Assembly (NCBI GenBank): GCA_035461765.1
Contig: DATHUY010000006.1
Span: forward strand, 1 to 64,000
Reading direction: 5' to 3'
Length of the DNA stretch: 64,000 nt
From: Longimicrobiales bacterium
Lineage (GTDB): Bacteria; Gemmatimonadota; Gemmatimonadetes; Longimicrobiales; RSA9
Positions 8,471 through 16,880 of the stretch are shown here, piece after piece. Each line of letters opens with the position of its first letter. The stretch's first letter is position 1. The notes under the pieces were generated by a model that saw nothing but the letters and a program-made list of their open reading frames with translations, had not been told where the DNA came from and ran no database searches. The position numbers were made by a program, and so were the translations under genes.

Positions 8471-9490
8471 CTACTTCGCGGACGCGCGCGCCCGTCCGCC
8501 GGCCACCCTGTACTGTAGCAGCGTATGGTAGGGTGCCTGACCGTCGCCGGTACGACCAACGATCTGGAGCGTCGTACCCTGTGGCGCCGTCTCGCCGTGA
8601 AACCGGGTTCCGTTCCGGCGGAGCTGTGTCCACTGCCCGCCACTCACCATGGCCACTTCGGCAGCACCGGGCCATTCCACCTCGACGACGACATTCGTCG
8701 ATGCCGGCAGCGTGCCCGACACGGGGGCCTGGAGAACACGTACGTGGCCGCCGAGCGGGCCTGCAAGCGGGAAGTCTGTAACCCCGGCGGTCAGTGCGGT
8801 CGCACGGATCACTTCGGGGCTGAACCCGACGCCGATGAGCGAGCGCGGCACGAGCCGCATCCTCTCGAAATCACGACGATCGAGCGGCTGGTCCACCAGC
8901 TGCCACTCGGCGTCCTCCGGGAAATGCGACAGGATGAGCTCGTCCGGCTGCACGAGAAAGAAGTCCCATGTAAAGCGCGGCTCGAATTTCCGACCATCGA
9001 TCACACCCGCGCCCCACGTCGGATCGATGAGGCGCCACTCGCCGGCGATGTACATGGCCAGCCACGCGTGATTGGGCTTCTTCGTCGACCGGCCGAACAC
9101 GTAGTCCACGCCCTTCGCGTAACCGGTGATCGGAACGGCGTCGAGTCCCACCTCGCGCGCGAGGCGCTGGTAGAGCGCGACGTAGCCGCCGCACAGCGCG
9201 CTCCGGTGACGGAACACGTCTTCCGCGGATTCGTGACCGTCTGCGCCGCGAAAGAACGCCGACGCATCGTAGCGGATGTTACGGGCCACCCACTCATACA
9301 GTACGGCCCCGCGCGCGCTGTCCGATCGCGCCGCGCCCGCAAGGGACCGGGCGAGCTCCGCGATCGCGACGGAATCGCCGATCTGGCGTGCCGGCCGGCG
9401 ATCCTCGACGGGCTCCTGAGCGGCCAGGCCGAGAGGCGTCGCGCAGCAGCACGCTATTACCAGCAGCGGTAAACGCAGCATGTGCATCAT
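8471..9490 (-). CDS. Secreted transglutaminase-like (KY-type) protein
   Basis: The start at 9490 gives a hydrophobic signal peptide (LRLPLLVIACC...) followed by GLAAQE. The transglutaminase-like fold is recognised from its catalytic triad: Cys100 in SALCGGY, His141 in NHAWL and Asp156 in IDPTWG. The arrangement resembles kyphoscoliosis-peptidase-like domains. The C-terminal 120 residues contain beta-rich, Ig-like sequence. Family members act as peptidases or crosslinkers; substrate and activity are unknown here. In-frame ATGs at 9487 and 9481 are equally possible starts. Confidence 0.75.
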   Translation of the reverse strand: MMHMLRLPLLVIACCCATPLGLAAQEPVEDRRPARQIGDSVAIAELARSLAGAARSDSARGAVLYEWVARNIRYDASAFFRGADGHESAEDVFRHRSALCGGYVALYQRLAREVGLDAVPITGYAKGVDYVFGRSTKKPNHAWLAMYIAGEWRLIDPTWGAGVIDGRKFEPRFTWDFFLVQPDELILSHFPEDAEWQLVDQPLDRRDFERMRLVPRSLIGVGFSPEVIRATALTAGVTDFPLAGPLGGHVRVLQAPVSGTLPASTNVVVEVEWPGAAEVAMVSGGQWTQLRRNGTRFHGETAPQGTTLQIVGRTGDGQAPYHTLLQYRVAGGRARASAK

Positions 9491-9659
9491 CGGAACGATG
9501 TGAGAAAACACGCACGGCCGGGCCGTGCAGGGGCACTGGACAACGGGGGGACACGCCACGCCCGGGAGAGGGACGGCGGCGGTGTCACGGGGAGAGAGAG
9601 ACCGTTGTTCCTGTGAAGGATGCAGAATCCGGCCGTTTGCCGCAACCGTTCCAGGCGCA

Positions 9660-9692
9660 GGAGGGCGAGCCGCGATGTGCCACTCGCCCTCC
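9660..9692. terminator. Strong hairpin between two secreted-protein genes
   Basis: GGAGGGCGAG (9660-9669) and CTCGCCCTCC (9683-9692) form a perfect 10-bp stem with a 13-base loop. It lies downstream of the M14 peptidase gene and upstream of the transglutaminase gene, both minus strand. There is no T run, so it may be a terminator, an RNA-stability hairpin, or both. Confidence 0.5.
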
Positions 9693-9727
9693 CTGAATCA
9701 GCCGTCACGCACGATAACGCCGCGCGA

Positions 9728-9760
9728 GCTAGTGCTGTGATTCAGAATAACATCACTAGC
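9728..9760 (-). repeat. Inverted repeat over the M14 stop codon
   Basis: GCTAGTG (9728-9734) and CACTAGC (9754-9760) are perfect inverted copies separated by 19 bases. The right arm contains the M14 peptidase stop codon (TAG, 9758..9756). A second pair, CTGAATCA (9693-9700) and TGATTCAG (9738-9745), interleaves with it, so alternative foldings are possible. It is perhaps a 3'-end structure of the peptidase mRNA. Confidence 0.4.
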
Positions 9761-11525
9761 GCAGCTGAACCTCACGCGTGTGAGTGCCGCCCTTCTCGCT
9801 CCGATACGCGATCTCTGCGACGCCGTTCCCTGTTACGATCCATGTCACCGACACCGAGGAGCGACCCGGCACTCCGCCGTTTACCCGGATCTCCGCGGGA
9901 TCCTTCTCCTGGAGATCGATCTCGTTGGACAGCTCACCGGCCGTGAAGCCGCCGGCCTGGACACGGACGTTGCCGCCACGGATCGAGAAACGATCCGGGA
10001 CGCCGCTGCTGTAGAGCTCCGCTGCTTCGATGCGTGTCGGGATCGCGCGGGTGTTGCGGATTTCCGCCTTCACGCGATACGTGCTGCCGGCGACGCGTTC
10101 GACAGTTACATCGCCCCACTCCAGGAGCGGCATCTCATCCGCGTGGAACAGCGCAAACATCGCATTGCGATGCGCGAGCTCCTGCAGCATGAAGGGCGGC
10201 GTGGTGCGGCCGTACCACTTCGACCAGCCGCCGATCTCGATCTCGCCGAGCTCCGGATGGTCATAGGGCGTCCAGTCCCTGTACCATGCACCCATGCCGA
10301 GGCGATCATTGAAAAACAGCTGCTGCGTCTCGCGCGGCACCGCGGTACTATCGGTCCATGCCTGGCCGTAGAACTGGTTGCTCGACCACAGCTCGTTCGT
10401 GAACGCAATGGCGCCGAGCGCATCGTGCGCCCAGTCGAGCGTGCCGCCATATACCGTGTAGAGATCGCTCCACACGGTCATGTACCTGTAGAACGGCAGG
10501 ATGAGCTCGCCGCGCTCGCCGAGGTATTCGTACACCCGGTCATCCTGGCGCGTGTACTCGCCGGTTCCCTTGTAGTAGCGCGAACCGGGGCCGTGCAGGA
10601 TCATGCCACCCGAGTTATGCCACGACTGTACGGCCGCGATGTTCGGATGATCCTTCAGCCACTGCCCCACCGCGCGCGTCTCGGGCCACGAGAACGGATA
10701 GCGGTTGGCGCCACCCTGTATGTGCGGCGGCTGCCAGTCACTCGGAAAGTCGCGATTGAGGTCATAGCCGCCGCGCGTGTCGCTGTTGCGGCGTCCATCA
10801 CCGTCGGTATCGCGGCCTTCACTGCCGAGCAGGATGTAGTCGCCCTTCGTGCCGGCCGGCGCGATGACCATCAGGCGCGGATCGACCGGGCTCGTGATGT
10901 GTGTGCCCTGCCCCGGCACGTGCTTGCGCATCTGCCGGATCTCGCCGTCACCGTCCAGGTCGTCCGGATCATCCTCATCGGCGATGCCGTCCTGATCGTT
11001 ATCCCACGCCATCATGCCGGAGCGTGAGGGGCCGCCCGTCTTCAGGAAGTTCTCGCGACCGTCCGGGTTCATGGTCGGCACGATGTAGAACGTGCGCGCG
11101 TCCACCAGCTCCTTCACCTTCGGCAGCGCGTCGTAGTTCTCCATGAGGAACCAGAGCAGATAGAGGTTTACCTCCGTGCCCTGGATCTCATTGCCATGGA
11201 TGTTCGCGTCCGCCCAGAACGCCGCCTTGCTGGTGTGCGGGCCGGTGTCGGGATTGTTCACCGTCATCAGCCAGATGTCGCGGCCCTCGCCGGACCTGCC
11301 GATGGACTGCAGTGTCAGGAACTTCGGGTACGTGCGCTCGAGCTGGCGCAGCGCGGCCGTCATGTCGTCGTAGTCGTAGTAGCGATCGAAGCGGAGATTG
11401 ACCCGCGGATCGCGGTCCGGCTGCGCAAAGATCTGCGCCTGGGCCGGCGCCGCGGCAGCCATCAGCAGAGCGGCAGACGCAGCTCGTGCCAGTGCGCGCC
11501 CGGACATCGTCATCATGTTCATCAT
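9756..11525 (-). CDS. Secreted zinc carboxypeptidase (M14), apparently active
   Basis: A signal peptide (to about residue 31, PAQAQ) precedes an M14 domain. Zinc ligands are visible as His110 and Glu113 in NIHGNEIQG and His303 in SWHNSGG. Residues 176-195 (DNDQDGIADEDDPDD...) and 239-249 (DTDGDGRRNSD) are Asp-rich loops resembling calcium-binding repeats inserted in the catalytic domain. A beta-rich C-terminal domain follows. The product is 589 aa. The first codons include several ATGs (11525, 11522, 11516), and a GAGGAG ribosome site overlaps the preceding gene's stop. It lies 6 bases after the paralogous gene at 11532, so the two form an operon. Confidence 0.88.
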   Translation of the reverse strand: MMNMMTMSGRALARAASAALLMAAAAPAQAQIFAQPDRDPRVNLRFDRYYDYDDMTAALRQLERTYPKFLTLQSIGRSGEGRDIWLMTVNNPDTGPHTSKAAFWADANIHGNEIQGTEVNLYLLWFLMENYDALPKVKELVDARTFYIVPTMNPDGRENFLKTGGPSRSGMMAWDNDQDGIADEDDPDDLDGDGEIRQMRKHVPGQGTHITSPVDPRLMVIAPAGTKGDYILLGSEGRDTDGDGRRNSDTRGGYDLNRDFPSDWQPPHIQGGANRYPFSWPETRAVGQWLKDHPNIAAVQSWHNSGGMILHGPGSRYYKGTGEYTRQDDRVYEYLGERGELILPFYRYMTVWSDLYTVYGGTLDWAHDALGAIAFTNELWSSNQFYGQAWTDSTAVPRETQQLFFNDRLGMGAWYRDWTPYDHPELGEIEIGGWSKWYGRTTPPFMLQELAHRNAMFALFHADEMPLLEWGDVTVERVAGSTYRVKAEIRNTRAIPTRIEAAELYSSGVPDRFSIRGGNVRVQAGGFTAGELSNEIDLQEKDPAEIRVNGGVPGRSSVSVTWIVTGNGVAEIAYRSEKGGTHTREVQLR

Positions 11526-11531
11526 TTCTCC

Positions 11532-13286
11532 TCAGCGCAGCGTGAGCGGCACGGACTGCAGGCCGCCCGCACGTTCCGCGAACACTTCCAGATTGACTCG
11601 CGTGCCGGCCTGAGCCTGCACCAGCCACGAGAACTCCGATCGGCCACCCATGCCTTCCAGCCGCGGCACCTGCTGCTGGATGTTGCCCGTGAGAACCGTC
11701 ATACCGCTGGCTGGCTGCAGGCGCGCCGTCACGGGACGGTTGAAGCGGATGCGCTGTGCAATGGCCAGCTGCGTCGGCAGATACTGCTCGTTGGCGACAG
11801 TGGCCGTTACGAGCCATACGTTATCGCCGCGCGATTCCACGTTCGTCTCCACGATCTGTGCGTGCGGCAGCTGCTGAGCGAGCCACTCCACGAACGCCGC
11901 GTGCTTCTCCGCAACTTCGCGGATCTGCGCGGCCGGCGGATTGATGCGCGCGTTCGGCCGGAAGCCGCCCACCTCGACGTCACCGAGTGTCGGGTGCTGC
12001 GCAGGCGTCCAGTCCACATAACCGTCGATGCCGGCTTCATCGAAGTACGCCAGCCAGCGCGCGTCGACGGACCCGCCTCCGCCGGAGCGGCCGGCAGCGG
12101 CGCCGCGTCTCGCGGGTGCCGCGCCGGGCTCGGCCGCTGAATCGGCACGGGCCGCTGCACCGTTACCGGCCGGCTGGAGTGTCCATGCCGGTGTAGTGAA
12201 GGAGGGCAGACCCACCTGATAATACACGAACTGCGCAAACGACCCGGCTTCCGCCGCTGCGCCCTCGCCGCGAAGTCCCGTCAGCGCCGTGAAACGTCCG
12301 CTGACGTATTCGTAGAACGCACGGTCGGCGGGCAGAAGGTTGGTCGGCACGTTGGGCGGATTCCCCTGCACATCGTCGGGGACCTGACGCTGCGCGGGAG
12401 GCGGCGTGCGCAGGTTGTCATACGCGCTGAACGTGAGCACGGCGGCAATGTTCGTGCGGTCGTGCACGAAGTCGACGAGCGTGCGACTCTCGATCTCGCT
12501 CACCATGTGCGGTCCGTGATGAGGCTGATAATAGAGATACTCGTGCTGGAAGTTGCGATTCAGGTTGACCCCGTCCGTACCCATGGCCACGTATGCGTCC
12601 ACGTTGTCCGGATCGATCCCTTCCACGAGCACGCGGTACAGGCCGCGCTCCGCCTTCGCCCGCTCCGCCCCGCGCAGCAGCCGCGGGCTGGCAGAATCCG
12701 GGATCATCGTTCCTTCCGGATCCCGCACTCGCATCTGCGTGACCAGGCCGTCACCGTTCAGGTCGCGCCCGAGCTCGCGCACATTCAGGCCGCCGGTCGC
12801 TGCAACGCCCCTGTATGGCTTGTAGGGGATCTCGTAGCCGCTCATGGTGAACGCGAGCTCGGCGCCATCGGGATTCGCGCGCGGGATGATGTAGACGGTC
12901 CGCTCATCCAGCAGCGCTTTGACCGCAGGGTCCTGTGCATACCGCGTAAGCAGGTGCTCGGCCGTGTACAGTGCGGTGGAGCTGCCAATGAGCCGGTTGC
13001 CCTCGATGTTGGCGACGATCAGCAGCGCGGGGCGCGCATCCGGCTCGCGACCCTGCCGGTTGGCGAGAGTCAGCAGCCAGATGTCGCGTCCGCCATCGGT
13101 CCTGGCGAGACTCGACAGGGTCGCGAGACCGGAGTGGGCGTTCACGAGCGCGCGCGCCGCCTGCGTCAGCTGATCGTGATCGAGGTAACGGTCATATGCA
13201 CCGGACTGCGCATCGGCCGCAGCCGGAATGCAGCATGCCAGGGCACCGGCGAGGAGCAGCCCCCGCCTCAGCCTGGATCGCACCAT
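11532..13286 (-). CDS. Secreted M14 peptidase homologue lacking zinc ligands
   Basis: The start at 13286 has a clear GGAGGA ribosome site and gives a signal peptide (LLLAGALACCIPAAADAQ). The protein follows the same M14 layout as its downstream neighbour, but the metal site is lost: NIHGNE is replaced by NIEGNR (Glu95, Arg98), and the third ligand block SWHN is replaced by TFSAY (Ser287). Other M14 landmarks remain (IPRANPDG, NLNRNFQHEY). Length is 584 aa, with an Ala/Gly-rich insertion near residues 390-420. It is probably a non-catalytic, binding or partner protein for the active enzyme next to it. The gene is intact, not decayed. Confidence 0.85.
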   Translation of the reverse strand: MVRSRLRRGLLLAGALACCIPAAADAQSGAYDRYLDHDQLTQAARALVNAHSGLATLSSLARTDGGRDIWLLTLANRQGREPDARPALLIVANIEGNRLIGSSTALYTAEHLLTRYAQDPAVKALLDERTVYIIPRANPDGAELAFTMSGYEIPYKPYRGVAATGGLNVRELGRDLNGDGLVTQMRVRDPEGTMIPDSASPRLLRGAERAKAERGLYRVLVEGIDPDNVDAYVAMGTDGVNLNRNFQHEYLYYQPHHGPHMVSEIESRTLVDFVHDRTNIAAVLTFSAYDNLRTPPPAQRQVPDDVQGNPPNVPTNLLPADRAFYEYVSGRFTALTGLRGEGAAAEAGSFAQFVYYQVGLPSFTTPAWTLQPAGNGAAARADSAAEPGAAPARRGAAAGRSGGGGSVDARWLAYFDEAGIDGYVDWTPAQHPTLGDVEVGGFRPNARINPPAAQIREVAEKHAAFVEWLAQQLPHAQIVETNVESRGDNVWLVTATVANEQYLPTQLAIAQRIRFNRPVTARLQPASGMTVLTGNIQQQVPRLEGMGGRSEFSWLVQAQAGTRVNLEVFAERAGGLQSVPLTLR

Positions 13287-13384
13287 TGCGTCCTCCTGGA
13301 GTGATGTGTCGAAGGAAGGGACCAATGTCGCTGGCGGCGTCACCTCGCGCCAGTGCCTGCAACGCCGCGGCGAGCAGTCAGTCC

Positions 13385-13963
13385 TCAGGCATTCGGCGCA
13401 GGCGACGGAGCGGTGCGGGCTACGATGAGATCACTGGCGAGACGTTCGAGCGCGCTGATGCTCATGCCTTCGAAGCGACGCTGGCATACATCTTCGTAGG
13501 CGTCGCAGAGACGTGAGCATGCGGGTCCCTCGATGTGATTGTCGGCCAGCTCGAAGATCCCATCATCCTCGCGTGCTATATGCGCGCGGATGAACCCGAT
13601 GTATGTGGCGGCGTTGGCGGCAAACGTGGCGCGAGCCTCGGCGTGGCCGTTGCCGAGGGCGGGGATGGCGTCGGCCATGACGCGCACGAGCGAGCGACCG
13701 TAGCGGTGCTCCTCGCGCATCGCCTCGAGCGGGCCACCCGCGGCCGCAATTCCGTGCTCCTCCATCGTCGTGAAGAGCACGTCCTCCTCGCTGCCGTGGT
13801 GGCACGAATCAGTGAAGAGACGAAAGAACCTGATGAAGCCCTCCATGCGCACGGTGTCTGCCAGCGCAGGCGGGTCTGCGACCGCACCCTCGAACGCATC
13901 GACGACACGCAGGATCAACCGATGCTGCTCACGCAGGATGGCGGTAGCGGTGTCACGTCTCAT
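13385..13963 (-). CDS. Hemerythrin-like (HHE) protein
   Basis: This 192-aa helical protein carries the hemerythrin/HHE iron-site pattern: His14 in EQHR, His55-His56 and Glu60 in CHHGSEED, His86 in EEHR, and His128 in HIAREDD. Such proteins bind a di-iron centre and sense, store or consume O2 or react with NO. The ATG overlaps the had stop by 4 bases (ATGA), making it the last gene of the benzoyl-CoA operon. That coupling suggests a link to the oxygen-sensitive reductase, perhaps scavenging O2, but this is inference. The tail (TAPSPAPNA) is unstructured. Confidence 0.85.
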   Translation of the reverse strand: MRRDTATAILREQHRLILRVVDAFEGAVADPPALADTVRMEGFIRFFRLFTDSCHHGSEEDVLFTTMEEHGIAAAGGPLEAMREEHRYGRSLVRVMADAIPALGNGHAEARATFAANAATYIGFIRAHIAREDDGIFELADNHIEGPACSRLCDAYEDVCQRRFEGMSISALERLASDLIVARTAPSPAPNA

Positions 13964-14982
13964 GCGGGTACCACCACGCTGCGCATGGCCGTGCCGTCAC
14001 GCAGGGCCGCGAACGCGTCGCCGATATCGTCGAGACTGTACCGGTGTGTGACGAGATCGCTCATGCGCACCCTGCCCTGGCGGACGAGCTCGATGACGCG
14101 CGGGTAGTCCACAGGACGACAGCCGAGTGAGCCGATCACTTCCAGCTCCCGGAACATCACACGTCCCGAGTTGAGGCTCATCGCATCGGGACTGTAGCCG
14201 ACCAGTACGATGCGGCCACCGGTGCGGGCGGCGGTAACGGCGAGCTCCTGCGTCTCCGGGCGGCCGACGACCTCGAACACCACATCGGCGCCGCCCTCCG
14301 TTACCTCGCGAATCACGCGGTCGAGGCGTGGCGACTGGGCCGGGTCGAGGGCGACTTCCGCGCCGAAGCGACGGGCCCATTCCCGCTTCGCCTCGAGCCG
14401 GTCGATCGCGACGACGCGTGCACCCAGTGCGGCCGCGATCTGAACCACATTGATGCCGACCCCACCACACCCGATCACGACGACGCGATCCCCGGGCAGC
14501 ACGCGTCCGCGGTTGATCACCGCGTGGTAGGGTGTCGTCAACGCATCGGCAATGATGGCGGCGTCCACGAGCGGAATTTCGGGGGGCAGTGCGAACACGT
14601 CCTTCGCGCCGACCGCGACATACTCCGCGTAGCCGCCGTCCACGTTGTTCCCGAGCATGATGCTGTGCTCGCAGATGTTCTCACGCCCGGTGCGACACGC
14701 CGTGCACGAGCCGCACGACAGCACGGCCGGCAGCAGCACGGGATCGCCTTCGCCGAAACGGCCGGTCGGATCCGGGCTGGCGACCGTGCCGGCGATCTCG
14801 TGACCGAGCACGAGCGGCGGCTTCTTGAACGTCGGCGTGCCGTGATCGATGTAGTGCAGATCCGTGTGACAGACGCCGCAGCCCGCGACGCGGACCAGGA
14901 TCTCGCCCGCTCCAGGCGTCGGCGTGGCGATATCCTCGATGCTCATGGGGCGATCGGCCCCGTGGAAGACGGCGGCTCTCAT
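13960..14982 (-). CDS. had: Zinc alcohol dehydrogenase, probable 6-hydroxycyclohex-1-ene-1-carbonyl-CoA dehydrogenase
   Basis: This is a medium-chain dehydrogenase of 340 aa. Catalytic zinc residues are Cys38 (GVCHTD) and His61-Glu62 (GHEIAG). Structural zinc cysteines are at 90, 93, 96 and 104, and the nucleotide-binding GCGGVG is at 171-176. The family alone would allow many alcohols. The specific call rests on context: the gene is coupled to dch, oah and four benzoyl-CoA reductase subunits, where the pathway needs NAD-dependent oxidation of the hydroxy ring-CoA before hydrolytic ring opening. The start overlaps the orphan gene's stop (ATGA). Confidence 0.8.
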   Translation of the reverse strand: MRAAVFHGADRPMSIEDIATPTPGAGEILVRVAGCGVCHTDLHYIDHGTPTFKKPPLVLGHEIAGTVASPDPTGRFGEGDPVLLPAVLSCGSCTACRTGRENICEHSIMLGNNVDGGYAEYVAVGAKDVFALPPEIPLVDAAIIADALTTPYHAVINRGRVLPGDRVVVIGCGGVGINVVQIAAALGARVVAIDRLEAKREWARRFGAEVALDPAQSPRLDRVIREVTEGGADVVFEVVGRPETQELAVTAARTGGRIVLVGYSPDAMSLNSGRVMFRELEVIGSLGCRPVDYPRVIELVRQGRVRMSDLVTHRYSLDDIGDAFAALRDGTAMRSVVVPA

Positions 14983-15236
14983 TGCGGTATCCTCGTGAAG
15001 ATGATGCGGGAGGCGGCGGCCGCCGTGAAGCAGCCGGAGCAGTCGGCATCGAGAGTCGTCTGATCGACCGGCTCGTCGGTGACCTCGAGACCGAGTGAGC
15101 GGTACAGTGCCAGCATCTCCTCGAGACGCGGGGGCGCGGCAACGAACCGGCGCGTCCAGCCGTCGCGGATCAGATCCGTTTCGCGCGACGCGGACGCCGG
15201 CAGCACGGGCAGGGGGACGCGTATCGCGGGATTCAT
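14979..15236 (-). CDS. 85-residue orphan with a CxxC pair, inside the benzoyl-CoA operon
   Basis: This small gene lies exactly between bcrD and had with a TGATG overlap upstream and an ATGA overlap downstream, so it is certainly translated as part of the operon. The protein begins [15 protein letters not shown]. Its middle reads as a helix (RLEEMLALYRSLGLEV), followed by DADCSGCFTAA and a short hydrophobic end. The CxxC could bind iron or zinc or serve a redox role. It is too short for, and lacks the cysteine spacing of, a 2[4Fe-4S] ferredoxin. I do not recognise the family. Confidence 0.8.
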   Translation of the reverse strand: MNPAIRVPLPVLPASASRETDLIRDGWTRRFVAAPPRLEEMLALYRSLGLEVTDEPVDQTTLDADCSGCFTAAAASRIIFTRIPQ

Positions 15237-16054
15237 CACATCACCACGGCCGCGGGTGTCTGAGCCAGCCGCTGGAGCCGGCGCCGGGCCAGCACCGCAG
15301 CGCCGAGCGCGCCCGTAAACTGGACAAGATCCTCCGGCGGCACGTTCACGCCCTCCGGCAGCTGCTCGCGCAGCACGCGGCTCATCGCTGGAAACCGCAT
15401 GATGCCGCCGACGAGTGTGAACTCCGGCTCCATCTGGACCCGCTTCATCAGGCGGACGCACTTCTCCGTCAGAGACTGCATGGCGCCGAGCATGATGTCC
15501 TGCGGCTGGAGCCCTTCACTCACGTGATTGATCACCTCGGACTCCGCGAACACCGCACACACGCCTGATATGTGCACCGTGGTCGTTGCATCTGCTACGA
15601 GCGGCCCGATCTCCTCGATCCGGTAGCCGAGATAGCGTGCCGTCTTCTCCAGGAACGCGCCCGTGCCGGCCGCGCACTTGTCGTTGAGGCGGAAGGAGCT
15701 CACGTGACCGGCGTCATCGACGCGCATTGCCTTCAGCGTCTGGCCGCCGATGTCCAGGACTGTGCGCGTGAGAGGAAAGATCTGGCGCGTGCCCCATGCC
15801 TGCGCGGTCAGGTCCGTCGCCTGGACATCGCGGAACGGGACCTGATTGCGTCCGTACCCCGTGGTCGCGATGTACTCGACCGCCGCGCGCTCCACACCGG
15901 CGCGCTCCAGTGCAGCGTTGAGCGACGCCTGCGCGGCTGCCTCCAGACGGAAGCCCGTCGGCACCATCGCCGTGCCCAGCAGGACGCCCGCCTCATCGAT
16001 CACCGCCGCCTTGGTGTATGTGGTGCCGACGTCGATCCCGGCCGTGCAGCTCAT
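15236..16054 (-). CDS. bcrD: Benzoyl-CoA reductase ATPase subunit (BcrD/BzdQ-like)
   Basis: This is an ASKHA-fold activator of the BcrAD/HgdC family, 272 aa. It has the phosphate-binding [12 protein letters not shown] at 6-17 and DIGGQTLKA at 101-109. Cys127 (NDKCAAGTG) and Cys166 ([11 protein letters not shown]) are the expected ligands for the [4Fe-4S] cluster held between two ATPase subunits. These subunits couple ATP hydrolysis to low-potential electron transfer onto the catalytic pair. It overlaps bcrA by 4 bases and the 85-aa orphan by one. Assignment as D rather than A is by gene order and is tentative. Confidence 0.85.
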   Translation of the reverse strand: MSCTAGIDVGTTYTKAAVIDEAGVLLGTAMVPTGFRLEAAAQASLNAALERAGVERAAVEYIATTGYGRNQVPFRDVQATDLTAQAWGTRQIFPLTRTVLDIGGQTLKAMRVDDAGHVSSFRLNDKCAAGTGAFLEKTARYLGYRIEEIGPLVADATTTVHISGVCAVFAESEVINHVSEGLQPQDIMLGAMQSLTEKCVRLMKRVQMEPEFTLVGGIMRFPAMSRVLREQLPEGVNVPPEDLVQFTGALGAAVLARRRLQRLAQTPAAVVM

Positions 16055-16863
16055 GAGACGGCCTCCTGTGTTGCGTGCTTGCCCGCCTGCGCCCGTTCCA
16101 GCGCGAAGAGCGCTGCGCCGAGCGCGCCCATGTAGTGGGATTCCTCGCTGATTCGCATGGTGGTGCCGAGCAGCTCGTTCAGCACGGCGACCATGGCTTC
16201 GTTGCGTGTCACGCCGCCGGTGAATGCGATCTCCTCCTCGATGCCGACACGGCGAAGCAGGCCGAAGGAGCGTTGCGCGATGGAGCGATGCACGCCGAGC
16301 AGGATATCCTCCATGCGCCGGCCGCGCGCCAGCCACGACAGCACCTCCGATTCGGCGAACACCGTGCACGTGGTGCTGATCGCGACCGGACGGCGGCCGC
16401 GCAGAGCCGTCGGGCCGAGCTCCGACAGGTCCAGCTCCAGCGCAGCCGCCGCGGACTGCAGGAAGCGGCCGGTGCCTGCTGCGCACTTGTCATTCATGCA
16501 GAAGTCGAGAACATCGCCGCGTTCGCCGAGCCGAATGGCTTTCGTATCCTGCCCTCCCATGTCGAGCACGGTGCGCGTCAGCGGAAACATCTCCGCCGCT
16601 CCCCGGGCGTGACATGCGATCTCGGTCACCTGCGCGTCCCCGAACTCCACCTTGTAGCGGCCATAGCCGGTGCCGATCACGAAGTCCACCGAGCTGCGCG
16701 CGACACCCGCCTCCTTCAGCGCTCGATCGAACGCGTCACCGGCCGCCGCCACGACATGAGCGCCGGTGTCGATCAGCGCGCGGCCCACGATGCGACGGTC
16801 CTCGTCGATGACGACTGCCTTCGTCTGCGTGGAGCCAACGTCCACGCCCCCGGTGTATCGCAT
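16051..16863 (-). CDS. bcrA: Benzoyl-CoA reductase ATPase subunit (BcrA/BzdP-like)
   Basis: This 270-aa activator subunit has [13 protein letters not shown] at 6-18, DMGGQDTKA at 101-109, and the cluster cysteines Cys127 (NDKCAAGTG) and Cys166 ([11 protein letters not shown]). These are the same positions as in its partner encoded immediately downstream. Two different ATPases next to two different catalytic subunits is the composition of class I benzoyl-CoA reductase rather than of 2-hydroxyacyl-CoA dehydratases, which use one activator. Both ATPases here are about 270 residues, suggesting the Azoarcus-type (Bzd) subclass more than the Thauera type with its longer large ATPase subunit. Confidence 0.85.
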   Translation of the reverse strand: MRYTGGVDVGSTQTKAVVIDEDRRIVGRALIDTGAHVVAAAGDAFDRALKEAGVARSSVDFVIGTGYGRYKVEFGDAQVTEIACHARGAAEMFPLTRTVLDMGGQDTKAIRLGERGDVLDFCMNDKCAAGTGRFLQSAAAALELDLSELGPTALRGRRPVAISTTCTVFAESEVLSWLARGRRMEDILLGVHRSIAQRSFGLLRRVGIEEEIAFTGGVTRNEAMVAVLNELLGTTMRISEESHYMGALGAALFALERAQAGKHATQEAVS

Positions 16864-16880
16864 GTCCCCTCCCCTGCCGC

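Noticed and set aside
9693-9745. CTGAATCA/TGATTCAG pair as a regulator operator
   Set aside because: The arms are 37 bases apart, interleave with another inverted repeat, and lie at the 3' end of a gene rather than at a promoter.
14979-15236. The 85-aa orphan as the reductase ferredoxin
   Set aside because: It has only one CxxC pair and no CxxCxxCxxxCP motifs, so it cannot hold the two [4Fe-4S] clusters of the usual donor ferredoxin.
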